36,364 nt of DNA from Thermoleophilia bacterium UBA2241 (GTDB lineage: Bacteria > Actinomycetota > Thermoleophilia > UBA2241), in NCBI GenBank assembly GCA_002347645.1, contig DDYF01000045.1, positions 1 through 36,364 on the forward strand, read 5' to 3'. Below are positions 8,100 through 15,949 of this stretch, one piece after another. The first letter of the stretch is position 1; each line of letters begins with the position of its first letter. Under the pieces are notes generated by a model. The model saw only the letters and a program-made list of their open reading frames with translations, made no database searches and had not been told where the DNA came from. A program made the translations under genes and the position numbers.

Positions 8100-8981
8100 G
8101 TGAGCACAGCAAGCATCGTCGTCTTCGCCCATCACGGCGCGGCCCCGCTGCGTGAGACGCTGCGCGCCCTGCGCGAGACGGCCGGGTACCCCTACGAGGC
8201 CGTCGTGCTCGCCAGCGACAGCGACGAGCAACTGGCGATCTACCTCAACCGCGAGTACTTCCGCCGCACCATCGCGGGCTACGTGCTCGACCATGCCCGG
8301 GACGAGCATGCGCTCTGCCGCGTCGACCGCGCGTTCCACCTCGCGGCGGGCGAGTACCTCGTGCGCCTCGACGACGCGCTGTCGTTCACGCCGGGTTGGC
8401 TGGCGATCGTGATTGCGACGCTCGAGGCAGACCCGGGCATCGGCTGGCTCTCGCTCGTCGAGCCGCCGCCGGCGCGCAGGCCGCGAGGGCGCCCGCGTAA
8501 GCCGTCGGAGACGCCGGTCGCCGTCGAGCACGCGGACTGGCGCTGCTACGCGATCCGGCGCGAGCTGCTGGTGCGCCACGAGCGGGCGTGCCGCGGCCTT
8601 GACGGCGACCCGTGCCCTCTGCAGGTTTCCCTCAGGCGGCTAGGCATGCGCATCGCCCACCTGCCGGGCCTGGTCGCGCCGCGGCAGGGCATGATGACGT
8701 CGGGTCCCGTCGTGACCAAGGTCAACGAGGACGACCTTCTCGTCCACGGCGGACCCACCGGTGCGATGGGGCGCCTGGAGAAGCCCTTCGCGCTCGGCGA
8801 CGATGTCCTCATGACGTGCATGGCCTGCGGTGCCACGGAGCTCGAGGTGCTCGCCGCGCGGGTCAAGTTCTGCGACGCCCACCAGGTGGCGATAGGCCAC
8901 CTCTACGAGTTCCGCTGCCCGGAGTGCAACGAGCTGCACTACCGGGACGTGCTGCAGTTCAGATGTCCGGACGAGGGGTGA
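8100..8981 (+). CDS. Glycosyltransferase-fold protein with AT-hook-like motif and C-terminal zinc ribbon
   Basis: About 293 aa, not recognised as a known hydrogenase accessory protein. The N-terminal part resembles GT-A family 2 glycosyltransferases: SIVVFAHHGAAPLRETLRAL, then a DXD-like acidic site in VRLDDALSFTPGWL. A basic linker, RRPRGRPRKPSE (around nt 8473-8508), matches the AT-hook core. The C-terminus has paired cysteines (CMACGATE, FC, RCPECNELHY) suggesting a zinc ribbon. GTG 8100 was preferred over GTG 8043, because 8043 lies inside the upstream hairpin. The gene sits between the maturation protease and hypF and overlaps hypF, so it is expressed with hyp genes. Role unknown. Confidence 0.65.
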   Translation: MSTASIVVFAHHGAAPLRETLRALRETAGYPYEAVVLASDSDEQLAIYLNREYFRRTIAGYVLDHARDEHALCRVDRAFHLAAGEYLVRLDDALSFTPGWLAIVIATLEADPGIGWLSLVEPPPARRPRGRPRKPSETPVAVEHADWRCYAIRRELLVRHERACRGLDGDPCPLQVSLRRLGMRIAHLPGLVAPRQGMMTSGPVVTKVNEDDLLVHGGPTGAMGRLEKPFALGDDVLMTCMACGATELEVLAARVKFCDAHQVAIGHLYEFRCPECNELHYRDVLQFRCPDEG

Positions 8982-11524
8982 ACGTCGAGGCCGGGACGAC
9001 GCGCTCAGCCCGGCGCGCCGAGTTCGTCACGGTCACAGGAGTCGTGCAGGGTGTCGGGTTCCGCCCCTTCGTGTACGGCTTGGCCCGGCGACTCGGCGTG
9101 TGCGGTTGGGTGCGCAACACCTCGGCTGGCGTCGAGGTGCACGCCGAAGGGTCGCAGACCGTGCTCGACGCCTTCGCCCGCGGCGTGCAGGAGGAGGCGC
9201 CGCCGCGCGCGTACGTGGCGACGCTGACGCGCGCGGCGGCGCCGCACGAGGGTCACGACGGCTTCGTGATCGTCGAGAGCGCCCCCGACCCCGATGCCTA
9301 CCAGCTCGTCTCACCCGACATCGCGACCTGCGACGACTGCCGGCGCGAGCTGCTCGACCCCGGCGACCGTCGTCACGACTACCCGTTCACGAACTGCACC
9401 AATTGCGGTCCGCGCTTCACGATCATCGAGGGTCTGCCGTACGACCGCGAGCGCACGACGATGCGGCACTTCCCGCTGTGTCCGGCCTGTCGCAAGGAGT
9501 ATGAGGACCCGGGCGACCGGCGTTTCCACGCGGAGCCGAACGCGTGCCCCATGTGCGGGCCGCGCGTGAAGCTCGTGCGGCGCGCGGACGACGGGGGCGG
9601 CGCCGTCGAGCTGGCCGCCGGCGGCGAAGCCGACCCGGCGGCGCCCATCCGCACCGCCGCCCGGCTGCTGCGCGCCGGCGAGATCGTCGCGGTGAAGGGC
9701 CTCGGCGGCTTCCATCTCGCCTGCGACGCGACCGACGGCGAGGCCGTTCGCCGTCTCAAGGGGCGCAAGCGGCGCCTCGACAAGCCGCTCGCCGTCATGT
9801 TCCGCGATCTCGACGAAGTGCGCTCGCACTGTCGCGTCGGCACCGACGAAGAGGGCCTGCTCGCGTCACCCGAGCACCCCATCGTCCTGGTCGAGTGGCG
9901 CGAGATCGGCGCCGATGGGGCGGTCGGCCCGGAGGTCGGCCGGGGGGGCGCGATCGGCGCCGGGGTCGGCGCGGCGATCACGCCCGAGGTCGCGACCGGT
10001 CAGCGGTACCTCGGTGCCATGCTCCCCTACACGCCGCTCCACGTGCTGCTCATGCGGGCGGCGGGCCGGCCGCTGGTCATGACCAGCGGCAATCTCGCGG
10101 AAGAGCCGATCGTCAAGGGCTGGGAGGAGGCGGGCAGGCTGGCGCACATCGCCGACGCGTACCTCCTTCACGACCGCGAGATCGCGGCGCGCTACGACGA
10201 TTCGGTGGCGCTCGTGCGTCGCGGCCGACCGCGTGTCGTGCGCCGCTCGCGCGGGTACGCGCCGTTCCCCGTCCCGCTCTTGCGTCGGCTCCCGCAGGTC
10301 CTGGCCTGTGGCGCCGAGCTGAAGAACACCTTCTGCGCGACGCGCGACGCCTACGCCTTCCTGAGCCAGCACATCGGCGACCTCGAGAACCTCGAGACGC
10401 TGGAGCACTACGAGACCAGCATCGCGCTCTACGAGCGCATGTTTCGCCTGGAGCCGGAGGTTGTCGCGTACGACCTGCACCCGGAGTACCTCGCGACCAA
10501 GCACGCGCTGACGCTGCCGCAGGACGAGAAGATCGCCGTCCAGCACCACCACGCGCACGTGGCCGCGCGCCTCGTCGAGAACGGGCGTGAGGAGCGCGTC
10601 ATCGGTGTGGCGCTGGACGGCCTGGGCTACGGAGCCGACGGTGTCCTCTGGGGTGGTGAGGTGCTTGTGGCCGACCTGCGCGGCTACGAGCGTGTCGCCC
10701 ACCTCGAGCCGCTGCCGCTGCCCGGGGGCGCGCTGGCGATCGAGCGGCCCGCGCGGACCGCCGCCGGGTGGGCCTATGCGCTGCTCGGCGAGGACGGGCT
10801 CGCGCGGGCGGCGCGGCTGCTTCACGGGCGTGTCGCCGGGCGCGAGCCCGGGGGCGGCCGCGGCGCACACAATGCACCCTTCCTCAGCGACGAGGAGCTG
10901 GCCGCGGTGGTCCGCCAGGTGCAGACGGGCGAGAACGCCCCGCTGACGACGAGCTGCGGCCGGCTGTTCGACGCTGTGGCGGCGCTGGCAGGCGTGCGCG
11001 GCGCCATCACCTACGAAGGCCAGGCCGCCATCGAGCTCGAGATGATGTCGTGCGCCGGCGGCTTACCGTACGAGTTCGGCGTGGCCGGCGAGATCGTCTC
11101 GGCGAGGGCCGCCACGCCTGGTGCCACGGGTGCCCGTGGAACGGGGGCCTCGCCGGCCGACGATCTCGCTGTGACGACGCCGGCCGTGGTGCGGCTCGCG
11201 CCGGTCCTTGAGGGAGTGATCGGGGACGCCGAGGCGGGGCGCGCGCCCGGCTTCATCGGCGCGCGCCTCCACGCGACCGTCGCCGCCATGACGCTGGCGC
11301 TCTGCCGCCGGGCCCGGGCGGCGACGGGGATCGCCGTCGCCGCCCTCGCCGGCGGCGTCTTCCAGAATCGCCTGCTGACGGACCTGTGCGAGGCCGCGCT
11401 CGAGGCGGACGGCTTCGAGGTCCTGACCGGCAGCTTGGTGCCGACCAACGACGGCGGGGTCGCGCTGGGGCAGGCGGCGGTGGCAGGCTATACTGTGCTG
11501 CACCGCCGCGGTCTGCTCGAGTAG
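8978..11524 (+). CDS. hypF: Carbamoyltransferase HypF
   Basis: About 848 aa. HypF uses carbamoyl phosphate to make the thiocarbamate on HypE that becomes the CN ligands. Domains in order: acylphosphatase (GVVQGVGFRPFVYGLARRLG), two zinc fingers (CDDCRREL with NCTNCGPRF; CPACRKEY with ACPMCGP), a YrdC-like domain (KGRKRRLDKPLAVMFRDL) and a Kae1-like domain (QHHHAHVAARLVE, ALDGLGYGADG). It is longer than typical HypF (about 750 aa), mainly from a Gly/Ala/Val-rich insertion near nt 9903-9995 and another near 11110-11165. GTG 8978 overlaps the previous stop (GTGA); ATG 8963 is an alternative without a clear ribosome-binding site. Confidence 0.94.
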   Translation: MNVEAGTTRSARRAEFVTVTGVVQGVGFRPFVYGLARRLGVCGWVRNTSAGVEVHAEGSQTVLDAFARGVQEEAPPRAYVATLTRAAAPHEGHDGFVIVESAPDPDAYQLVSPDIATCDDCRRELLDPGDRRHDYPFTNCTNCGPRFTIIEGLPYDRERTTMRHFPLCPACRKEYEDPGDRRFHAEPNACPMCGPRVKLVRRADDGGGAVELAAGGEADPAAPIRTAARLLRAGEIVAVKGLGGFHLACDATDGEAVRRLKGRKRRLDKPLAVMFRDLDEVRSHCRVGTDEEGLLASPEHPIVLVEWREIGADGAVGPEVGRGGAIGAGVGAAITPEVATGQRYLGAMLPYTPLHVLLMRAAGRPLVMTSGNLAEEPIVKGWEEAGRLAHIADAYLLHDREIAARYDDSVALVRRGRPRVVRRSRGYAPFPVPLLRRLPQVLACGAELKNTFCATRDAYAFLSQHIGDLENLETLEHYETSIALYERMFRLEPEVVAYDLHPEYLATKHALTLPQDEKIAVQHHHAHVAARLVENGREERVIGVALDGLGYGADGVLWGGEVLVADLRGYERVAHLEPLPLPGGALAIERPARTAAGWAYALLGEDGLARAARLLHGRVAGREPGGGRGAHNAPFLSDEELAAVVRQVQTGENAPLTTSCGRLFDAVAALAGVRGAITYEGQAAIELEMMSCAGGLPYEFGVAGEIVSARAATPGATGARGTGASPADDLAVTTPAVVRLAPVLEGVIGDAEAGRAPGFIGARLHATVAAMTLALCRRARAATGIAVAALAGGVFQNRLLTDLCEAALEADGFEVLTGSLVPTNDGGVALGQAAVAGYTVLHRRGLLE

Positions 11525-11554
11525 ACACGGCAGGACCGACGACAGGATCAGCCC

Positions 11555-11848
11555 ATGTGCCTCGCCCTTCCCATGCGTATCACCATGATCGACGGCCAGC
11601 TTGCGACCATCGTCGCCGACGGCCTGGAGCAGCGCGCCAGCATCGTCCTCGTCCCCGATGCCGACATAGGCGACTACGTCCTCGTCCACGCCGGGTACGC
11701 GATCAGCGTCATCGACGAGGACGAGGCGAACGAAACGTACGGGCTGTTGGCCGAGCTCGCCGAGGCGGCTGCTTGGGAGGACTCGCGCGGCCGGCGCCCG
11801 GAGACCGGCGGCCGCCTCGACAGGGACGGGACGCAGGAGGACGCGTGA
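11555..11848 (+). CDS. hypC: Hydrogenase assembly chaperone HypC
   Basis: 97-aa chaperone beginning MCLALPMRI, the HypC signature in which the cysteine after the start methionine binds the Fe(CN)2CO moiety with HypD. The usual small beta-barrel core (about residues 1-75) is followed by a longer polar C-terminal tail than usual. ATG 11555 must be the start because Cys2 is functionally required, and an AGGA lies upstream. Its stop overlaps the hypD GTG, in the common hypC-hypD pairing. Confidence 0.94.
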   Translation: MCLALPMRITMIDGQLATIVADGLEQRASIVLVPDADIGDYVLVHAGYAISVIDEDEANETYGLLAELAEAAAWEDSRGRRPETGGRLDRDGTQEDA

Positions 11849-12996
11849 CGCCGGCCGGCGGCCCGCCGCCATACCCGTCCCGCGACGCCGACGCTCGTCC
11901 GTCTGTCGCGGCCTCGCCCGCGGCCCTTCGCCGCCTCGCCGACGACCTCTTCGTCGAGGCTCGCGCGGCGGCGGCGCGCCGCGGCACCCCAGACCTGACC
12001 TTCATGGAAGTCTGTGGTACCCACACGATGGCGATCGCCCGGTACGGGCTGCGCGACCTGCTGCCGCCCGAGGTTCGCCTGATCTCCGGCCCCGGATGTC
12101 CGGTGTGCGTGACGGCGATGGGAGACCTCGACAGGGTCATCGCGCTGGCGCGCCTTCCCGCAGTCACGCTCACGACCTTTGGCGACCTGATCCGCGTGCC
12201 GGCCTCGCGCTCGTCGCTGGCGGCCGAGCGCGCTGCCGGCGCGGACGTTCGCGTGGTCTACTCGGCGCGCGACGCCGTCGAGATCGCGGCGGCGGAGCCC
12301 GGCCGTCAGGTCGTCTTCGCCGGCATCGGCTTCGAGACGACGGCGCCGACGGTCGCCGCCGCTCTGCTCGAGGCGCGTACGCGCGGCGTGGCGAACTTCA
12401 GCGTGCTCGGACTGCACAAGACCATGCCGCTTCCGCTCAAGGCGCTCCTCGAGTTGGGTGAGACCGAGATCGCGGGCTTTCTCCTGCCGGGCCACGTGAG
12501 CGTCGTGACGGGCTCGGCCGGCTACCAGTTCCTCGCCCGGGATTTCGGTGTCGGTGGGGTGGTCGCCGGCTTCGAGGCGCACGACGTGCTGCGAGCCCTG
12601 CTGTCGCTCGTGCGTCAGGCGACGCCGGCGATCGAGATCGAGTACGCGCGTGCGGTGCGCCCCGAGGGCAACCTCGTCGCCCAGGGCCTGCTGGCGCGCG
12701 TCATGGAACCATGCGACGCCGATTGGCGCGGCCTGGGCGTGATCCCCGGGTCGGGGCTGCGGTTGCGCGGCGAGTTCGCGGCGTTGGACGCGGAGCGGCG
12801 CTTCGCGATCCATGCCGGCGAGCCGCTCGAGCCGGCGGGCTGCCGCTGCGGCGAGGTGCTGCGCGGCGTGCTGGATCCTGCCGAGTGCGCGCTGTTCGGC
12901 GCACGGTGCACGCCGGAGGATCCGGTCGGCGCGTGCATGGTCTCGAGCGAAGGCGCCTGCGCGGCGCGCTACCGCTACCGGGGGCTCGATGACTGA
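11845..12996 (+). CDS. hypD: Hydrogenase maturation factor HypD
   Basis: 383-aa iron-sulfur protein that with HypC assembles Fe(CN)2CO. Visible motifs are MEVCGTHTMAIARYG, SGPGCPVCVT, GIGFETTAP and LLPGHVSVVTG. A C-terminal set of cysteines (CRCGEVLRG, C in AECALFGARC, GACMVSSEGAC) binds the [4Fe-4S] cluster. GTG 11845 overlaps the hypC stop (GTGA) and has AGGAGG (about 11835-11840) at good spacing. The first 30 residues are Pro/Ala-rich and probably disordered. Confidence 0.95.
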   Translation: MTPAGGPPPYPSRDADARPSVAASPAALRRLADDLFVEARAAAARRGTPDLTFMEVCGTHTMAIARYGLRDLLPPEVRLISGPGCPVCVTAMGDLDRVIALARLPAVTLTTFGDLIRVPASRSSLAAERAAGADVRVVYSARDAVEIAAAEPGRQVVFAGIGFETTAPTVAAALLEARTRGVANFSVLGLHKTMPLPLKALLELGETEIAGFLLPGHVSVVTGSAGYQFLARDFGVGGVVAGFEAHDVLRALLSLVRQATPAIEIEYARAVRPEGNLVAQGLLARVMEPCDADWRGLGVIPGSGLRLRGEFAALDAERRFAIHAGEPLEPAGCRCGEVLRGVLDPAECALFGARCTPEDPVGACMVSSEGACAARYRYRGLDD

Positions 12997-14083
12997 CAAC
13001 ACCCACACGACGGGCGCAGGAGGCGGCACAGGCCGCGTCCTCCTCGGCCACGGCAGCGGCGGCAAGCTGTACCGCGACCTGGTGCGCGACGTGTTTCTCA
13101 CGGCGTTCTCGAACCCGCTGCTCGACCGTCTCGACGACGCGGTCGCGCTCGCACCGACCGGCCGTATCGCCTTCACCACCGACAGCCACGTCGTGCAGCC
13201 GCTGATCTTTCCTGGTGGCGACATCGGGCGCCTCGCAGTGGCGGGCACCGTCAACGACCTGGCGACGGCGGCGGCGCGGCCGCTGGCGCTCGCCGCCGCC
13301 TTCATCATCGAGGAGGGCTTCGCCTTCGACGAGCTCGAAGCCATCTGCGCAAGCATGGCGGCGACCGCCGTCGAGGCCGGCGTGCCGATCGTCACCGGCG
13401 ACACGAAGGTCGTCGAGCGCGGCGCCTGCGACGGCGTCTACGTGACGACGACCGGCGTCGGCGAGATCGTCATCGACCACGAGCTCGGCGCCCAGGCGGT
13501 GTGTGACGGCGACGCCGTGATCCTCTCGGGCGGCGTCGGCGACCACGCGGTCGCCGTCCTCGCCGCCCGCGGCGACTTCCACTTCAGCGCCGACGTGCGC
13601 AGCGACTGCGCGCCGCTCTGGGGTCTCGTCGAGGCGACCGTCGGTGCCGTTCGCGATGTCACGTCGCCCGTGTCATCCGCGATTGCGGACGCGGCCGGCG
13701 GGGCAGAGGCTCTACGCTTCCTTCGCGACCCGACCCGCGGCGGCCTGACGACCGTGCTGGCCGAGCTCGCCGAGGAGGCCAAGCTCGGCATCGAGGTCGA
13801 GGAGGCCGCCATCCCCGTCTCGCCGGCGGTGCGCTCGGTCTGCGACCTCCTGGGCTACGACCCGCTCACGCTGGCGAACGAGGGGAAGATGGTGCTCGTT
13901 GTCGCACCCGAGGCGGCCGACACGGTCGTCGCCGCGCTGCGCGCTCAGCCCCTGGGCCGCGACGCGGCGCAGGTGGGCGTCGTCACCGCCGCCCACCCCG
14001 GCCGCGTCGCCCTGCGCACCATGTTCGGCACGCGCCGCGTGCTCGACATGCCCGTCGGCGAACTGCTGCCGCGCATCTGCTGA
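12989..14083 (+). CDS. hypE: Carbamoyl dehydratase HypE
   Basis: 364-aa ATP-dependent enzyme that dehydrates the thiocarbamate on its C-terminal cysteine to thiocyanate. It ends PRIC, retaining the essential terminal cysteine. The AIR-synthase-like fold shows GHGSGGKLYRDLV, FTTDSHVVQPL, GTVNDLATAAARPL, GDTKVVERG and RDPTRGGLTTVLAELA. ATG 12989 overlaps hypD by 8 nt. It is the last maturation gene of the cluster; hypA and hypB for nickel insertion are not found in the window, so nickel delivery must be encoded elsewhere or differ. Confidence 0.95.
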   Translation: MTDNTHTTGAGGGTGRVLLGHGSGGKLYRDLVRDVFLTAFSNPLLDRLDDAVALAPTGRIAFTTDSHVVQPLIFPGGDIGRLAVAGTVNDLATAAARPLALAAAFIIEEGFAFDELEAICASMAATAVEAGVPIVTGDTKVVERGACDGVYVTTTGVGEIVIDHELGAQAVCDGDAVILSGGVGDHAVAVLAARGDFHFSADVRSDCAPLWGLVEATVGAVRDVTSPVSSAIADAAGGAEALRFLRDPTRGGLTTVLAELAEEAKLGIEVEEAAIPVSPAVRSVCDLLGYDPLTLANEGKMVLVVAPEAADTVVAALRAQPLGRDAAQVGVVTAAHPGRVALRTMFGTRRVLDMPVGELLPRIC

Positions 14084-14231
14084 CCGCCCAGCTGCGCCAC
14101 AGCGCTCTCCCGGCACGGCCCGACGGATCGTCACCCGTAGGCGGTCGCCATCGTCATCCCGCCGAAGGCATCGTCACTCTCGAACGCCCAGCCGCGGCGA
14201 GCTACGCTGCCTCAGTTCCCGTCGTCAATGT

Positions 14232-14246
14232 GTTGCAGGATGCAAC
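14232..14246 (+). promoter_or_regulatory. Candidate toxin-antitoxin operator
   Basis: GTTGCA (14232-14237) and TGCAAC (14241-14246) form a perfect inverted repeat around a 3-bp centre. It lies just before AGAGGAGG and the antitoxin starts. VapB-type antitoxins commonly repress their own operon at such palindromes; function here is inferred. Confidence 0.4.
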
Positions 14247-14283
14247 CAGAGGAGGTACCGTGGGCGTGAAGGAGGCGATCGTC

Positions 14284-14544
14284 ATGCCGATTCTCCACGT
14301 CCGCAACATCCCCCAGCGGCTGTACGACGACATCAAGCTGCGCGCCAACCTGGAGCGCCGCTCGCTGACCGCCGAGGTCATCGAGTTGCTCGAGCGCGGC
14401 CTGGCGGCGCCCGTGCGCGAGTTCTCGATGAAGGAGTGGCTTGAGGACGCACGTCGCTTCAGTGATGAGATGGAGGCGAAGTACGGCCCCTACGAAGGTC
14501 CGAGCAGCGCCGATCTCATCCGCGAGGATCGAGAATCACATTGA
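14284..14544 (+). CDS. VapB/FitA-type antitoxin (ribbon-helix-helix)
   Basis: About 86-aa antitoxin. The N-terminus (ILHVRNIPQRLYDDIKLRAN and the following SLTAEVIELLERGL) has the FitA/VapB Arc-like DNA-binding pattern. The C-terminal part (MKEWLEDARRF and onward) would wrap the toxin. ATG 14284 has AAGGAGG at good spacing; GTG 14260, after another AGAGGAGG, would add eight residues. The stop overlaps the toxin start by 4 nt, as in most such pairs. It probably neutralises the adjacent PIN toxin and represses the operon. Confidence 0.85.
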   Translation: MPILHVRNIPQRLYDDIKLRANLERRSLTAEVIELLERGLAAPVREFSMKEWLEDARRFSDEMEAKYGPYEGPSSADLIREDRESH

Positions 14545-14981
14545 CCGACCGGGCCGGGCCGTCGGTGATCGATGCCAGCGCGATCGTGCCGCTCGTCGCG
14601 AGGGAGCCCTGCAGTGCTCCCGCTCGCCGCTGGTTCAGGGTTGCGCAGGATCACCTGGCGTCCTCCGTCACCATCGATCTGTTCGACGCCGAGTGCACGA
14701 ACGCCGTCTGGAAGCGCGTGCGATGGTCGCGGTGGTCGATCGAGGACGCGGAGCTCGCCCTCGGCCGCGTACTGGCTCTCCCGTTCCCTCGTGTCGCGTT
14801 CGGGGAGATCGCGGGCGAAGCACTGCGCCTGGCCTGGCGGTTCGAGATCACCGTCTACGACGCGTGCTACGCCGCACTGGCCGTGTCCAGCGGGCTGCCG
14901 CTCATCACGGCGGACAGAAGGCTGGCAAGGGTGGCGCGGCAGGCCGGCTGCGACGTCGTCTGCTTCACGGAGGGCGCCTGA
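14541..14981 (+). CDS. VapC-type PIN-domain ribonuclease toxin
   Basis: 146-aa PIN-domain toxin, predicted Mg2+-dependent endoribonuclease. All four acidic active-site residues are visible: D11 (VIDASAIV), E51 (DAECTNAV), D107 (TVYDACYAALA) and D125 (ITADRRLA). Length is typical. TTG 14541 overlaps the antitoxin stop (TTGA) and is the best-coupled start; GTG 14562 is too close to the first active-site Asp to be attractive. It lies next to a tRNA-derived remnant, consistent with mobile or accessory DNA. Confidence 0.88.
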   Translation: MTDRAGPSVIDASAIVPLVAREPCSAPARRWFRVAQDHLASSVTIDLFDAECTNAVWKRVRWSRWSIEDAELALGRVLALPFPRVAFGEIAGEALRLAWRFEITVYDACYAALAVSSGLPLITADRRLARVARQAGCDVVCFTEGA

Positions 14982-15000
14982 GGCGGCGACCTAGGAGGAA

Positions 15001-15050
15001 TGGAGCCCGGTCACGGACTCGAACCGTGGACCCCCTCCTTACCATAGAGA
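15001..15050 (-). tRNA. 3' half of a tRNA-Thr(GGT)-like gene, probable attachment-site remnant
   Basis: Read on the minus strand, this stretch has an anticodon loop ATGGTAA (anticodon GGT at 15041-15043), a 5-nt variable loop GGGTC (15029-15033), a perfect T-arm CACGG-TTCGAGT-CCGTG (15012-15028), a 3' acceptor strand ACCGGGC (15005-15011), discriminator T and encoded CCA (15001-15003). TCTCT (15046-15050) can pair with GGAGG using two wobbles. No D-arm or matching 5' acceptor strand (GCCCGGT) is found next to it, so the gene is partial. Fragments running from anticodon loop to 3' end are typical att duplications left by tyrosine-recombinase integration. Confidence 0.7.
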
Positions 15051-15238
15051 GTCACGGCGTCGCGGAGTGTGGAGGACCATGCTGTTGTGCAGGGATTGCG
15101 AGGCCAAACGACTGGGTCGAGACCGCAGAACGGCGAGGGAAGTAGCAGACAAGTAGCAGACAGTGAGGCTGCTGACGACGGGCCCGCGACGTGACAGAGT
15201 GCGGGCGCCATCGACGCCGAAGAGGACCCGTGGACCCG

Positions 15239-15583
15239 ATGAACGCTCCGCTCGACGACCTGATCGAGAACGTCACCTCCGACGAGTCGCCCCGCGATGC
15301 GCACCGCCGGATCGACTTCGACCTGAACGCCGCGTGGGAGCTCCTCATCGACCACCACGACCGCGCCGGGGTCTCGGAGGCGATGGAACGGACACGTGAG
15401 CATGTCGACGAGGCGATCGCGACCCTGCGGCGGTTCAGGCGCCGCCTGGAGGCGCGGGCGGGCCCGGAGCTGACGCCGGGCGACCTTCCCACGGTAGAGT
15501 GCGCTGAACGCGCCCAGCCTCCGGCCACGTTGACGGCCCCTCCGGGGGCTGTCGGCGTCTCCGGGGAGGTGCAGCCTACCTGA
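15239..15583 (+). CDS. Small hypothetical protein, mostly helical
   Basis: About 114 aa, not recognised. The central part (LDDLIENVTSDESPRDAHRR, then AMERTREHVDEAIATLRRFR) is charged and strongly helix-forming; the C-terminus is Pro/Gly-rich. ATG 15239 and GTG 15230 are both possible; AGAGGA at 15221-15226 is rather far from the first and close to the second. The gene converges with, and overlaps by 8 nt, the minus-strand zinc-finger gene. Its place beside a tRNA remnant suggests cargo of an integrated element. Confidence 0.45.
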   Translation: MNAPLDDLIENVTSDESPRDAHRRIDFDLNAAWELLIDHHDRAGVSEAMERTREHVDEAIATLRRFRRRLEARAGPELTPGDLPTVECAERAQPPATLTAPPGAVGVSGEVQPT

Positions 15584-15949
15584 CCGGGTAGAGGTCCTCG
15601 CAGGCGGCCGTGGTTGCGTTCCCGAGCTTCTCCGAGCGCCAGCGCAGCTGCGGCCGGCCGAGCTGCCGGGAGAGCTGCCGCAGGTAGGCGGCAATCGTGT
15701 GAAGCTGCGCGAGGGCGCGGACGAGCTGCTCCTCCGGTGGCGCGGCCGGTGGCTCTGGCGGCGGCGGCGGCGTCGGCCCGTCCGGGGCGAGGTATGGCGT
15801 CAGCTTGACCTCGCCGGCCGCGGTCCAGTCCACCACGGGCGGGGCGGTGCGCCGCCGCCAGTCGCGCTTCCTGCAGGCGTCCGAGCAGCAGCGCCGGGTT
15901 TCCGCGGCGGGAGAGATTCTCCGCAGCCTGCGCAGTGGGTGGGTCTCAT
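15576..15949 (-). pseudogene. Small zinc-finger gene with a frameshift
   Basis: Two minus-strand frames together make a familiar small zinc-finger protein. From ATG 15949 one frame reads MRPTHCAGCGESLPPRK (CxxC). Near 15898-15905 the continuation RRCCSDACRKRDWRRR (CxxxC) is in another frame, which runs to the stop at 15576 with a Pro-rich linker and a helical tail (QLVRALAQLHTIAAYLRQLS). Neither frame alone has both metal-binding pairs, so a 1-nt indel (real or a sequencing error) is the simplest explanation. The second frame is also open upstream to about 16202, but there it is the shadow of the CAGCG segment. Such proteins often accompany actinobacterial integrated elements. Confidence 0.55.

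Noticed and set aside
15001..15075. Complete tRNA gene
   Set aside because: No D-arm and no 5' acceptor strand complementary to ACCGGGC can be found next to the well-formed 3' half.
15890..15910. Programmed -1 ribosomal frameshift in the zinc-finger gene
   Set aside because: AAACCCG is present but not in the X-XXY-YYZ register of the upstream frame, so a simple indel is more likely.
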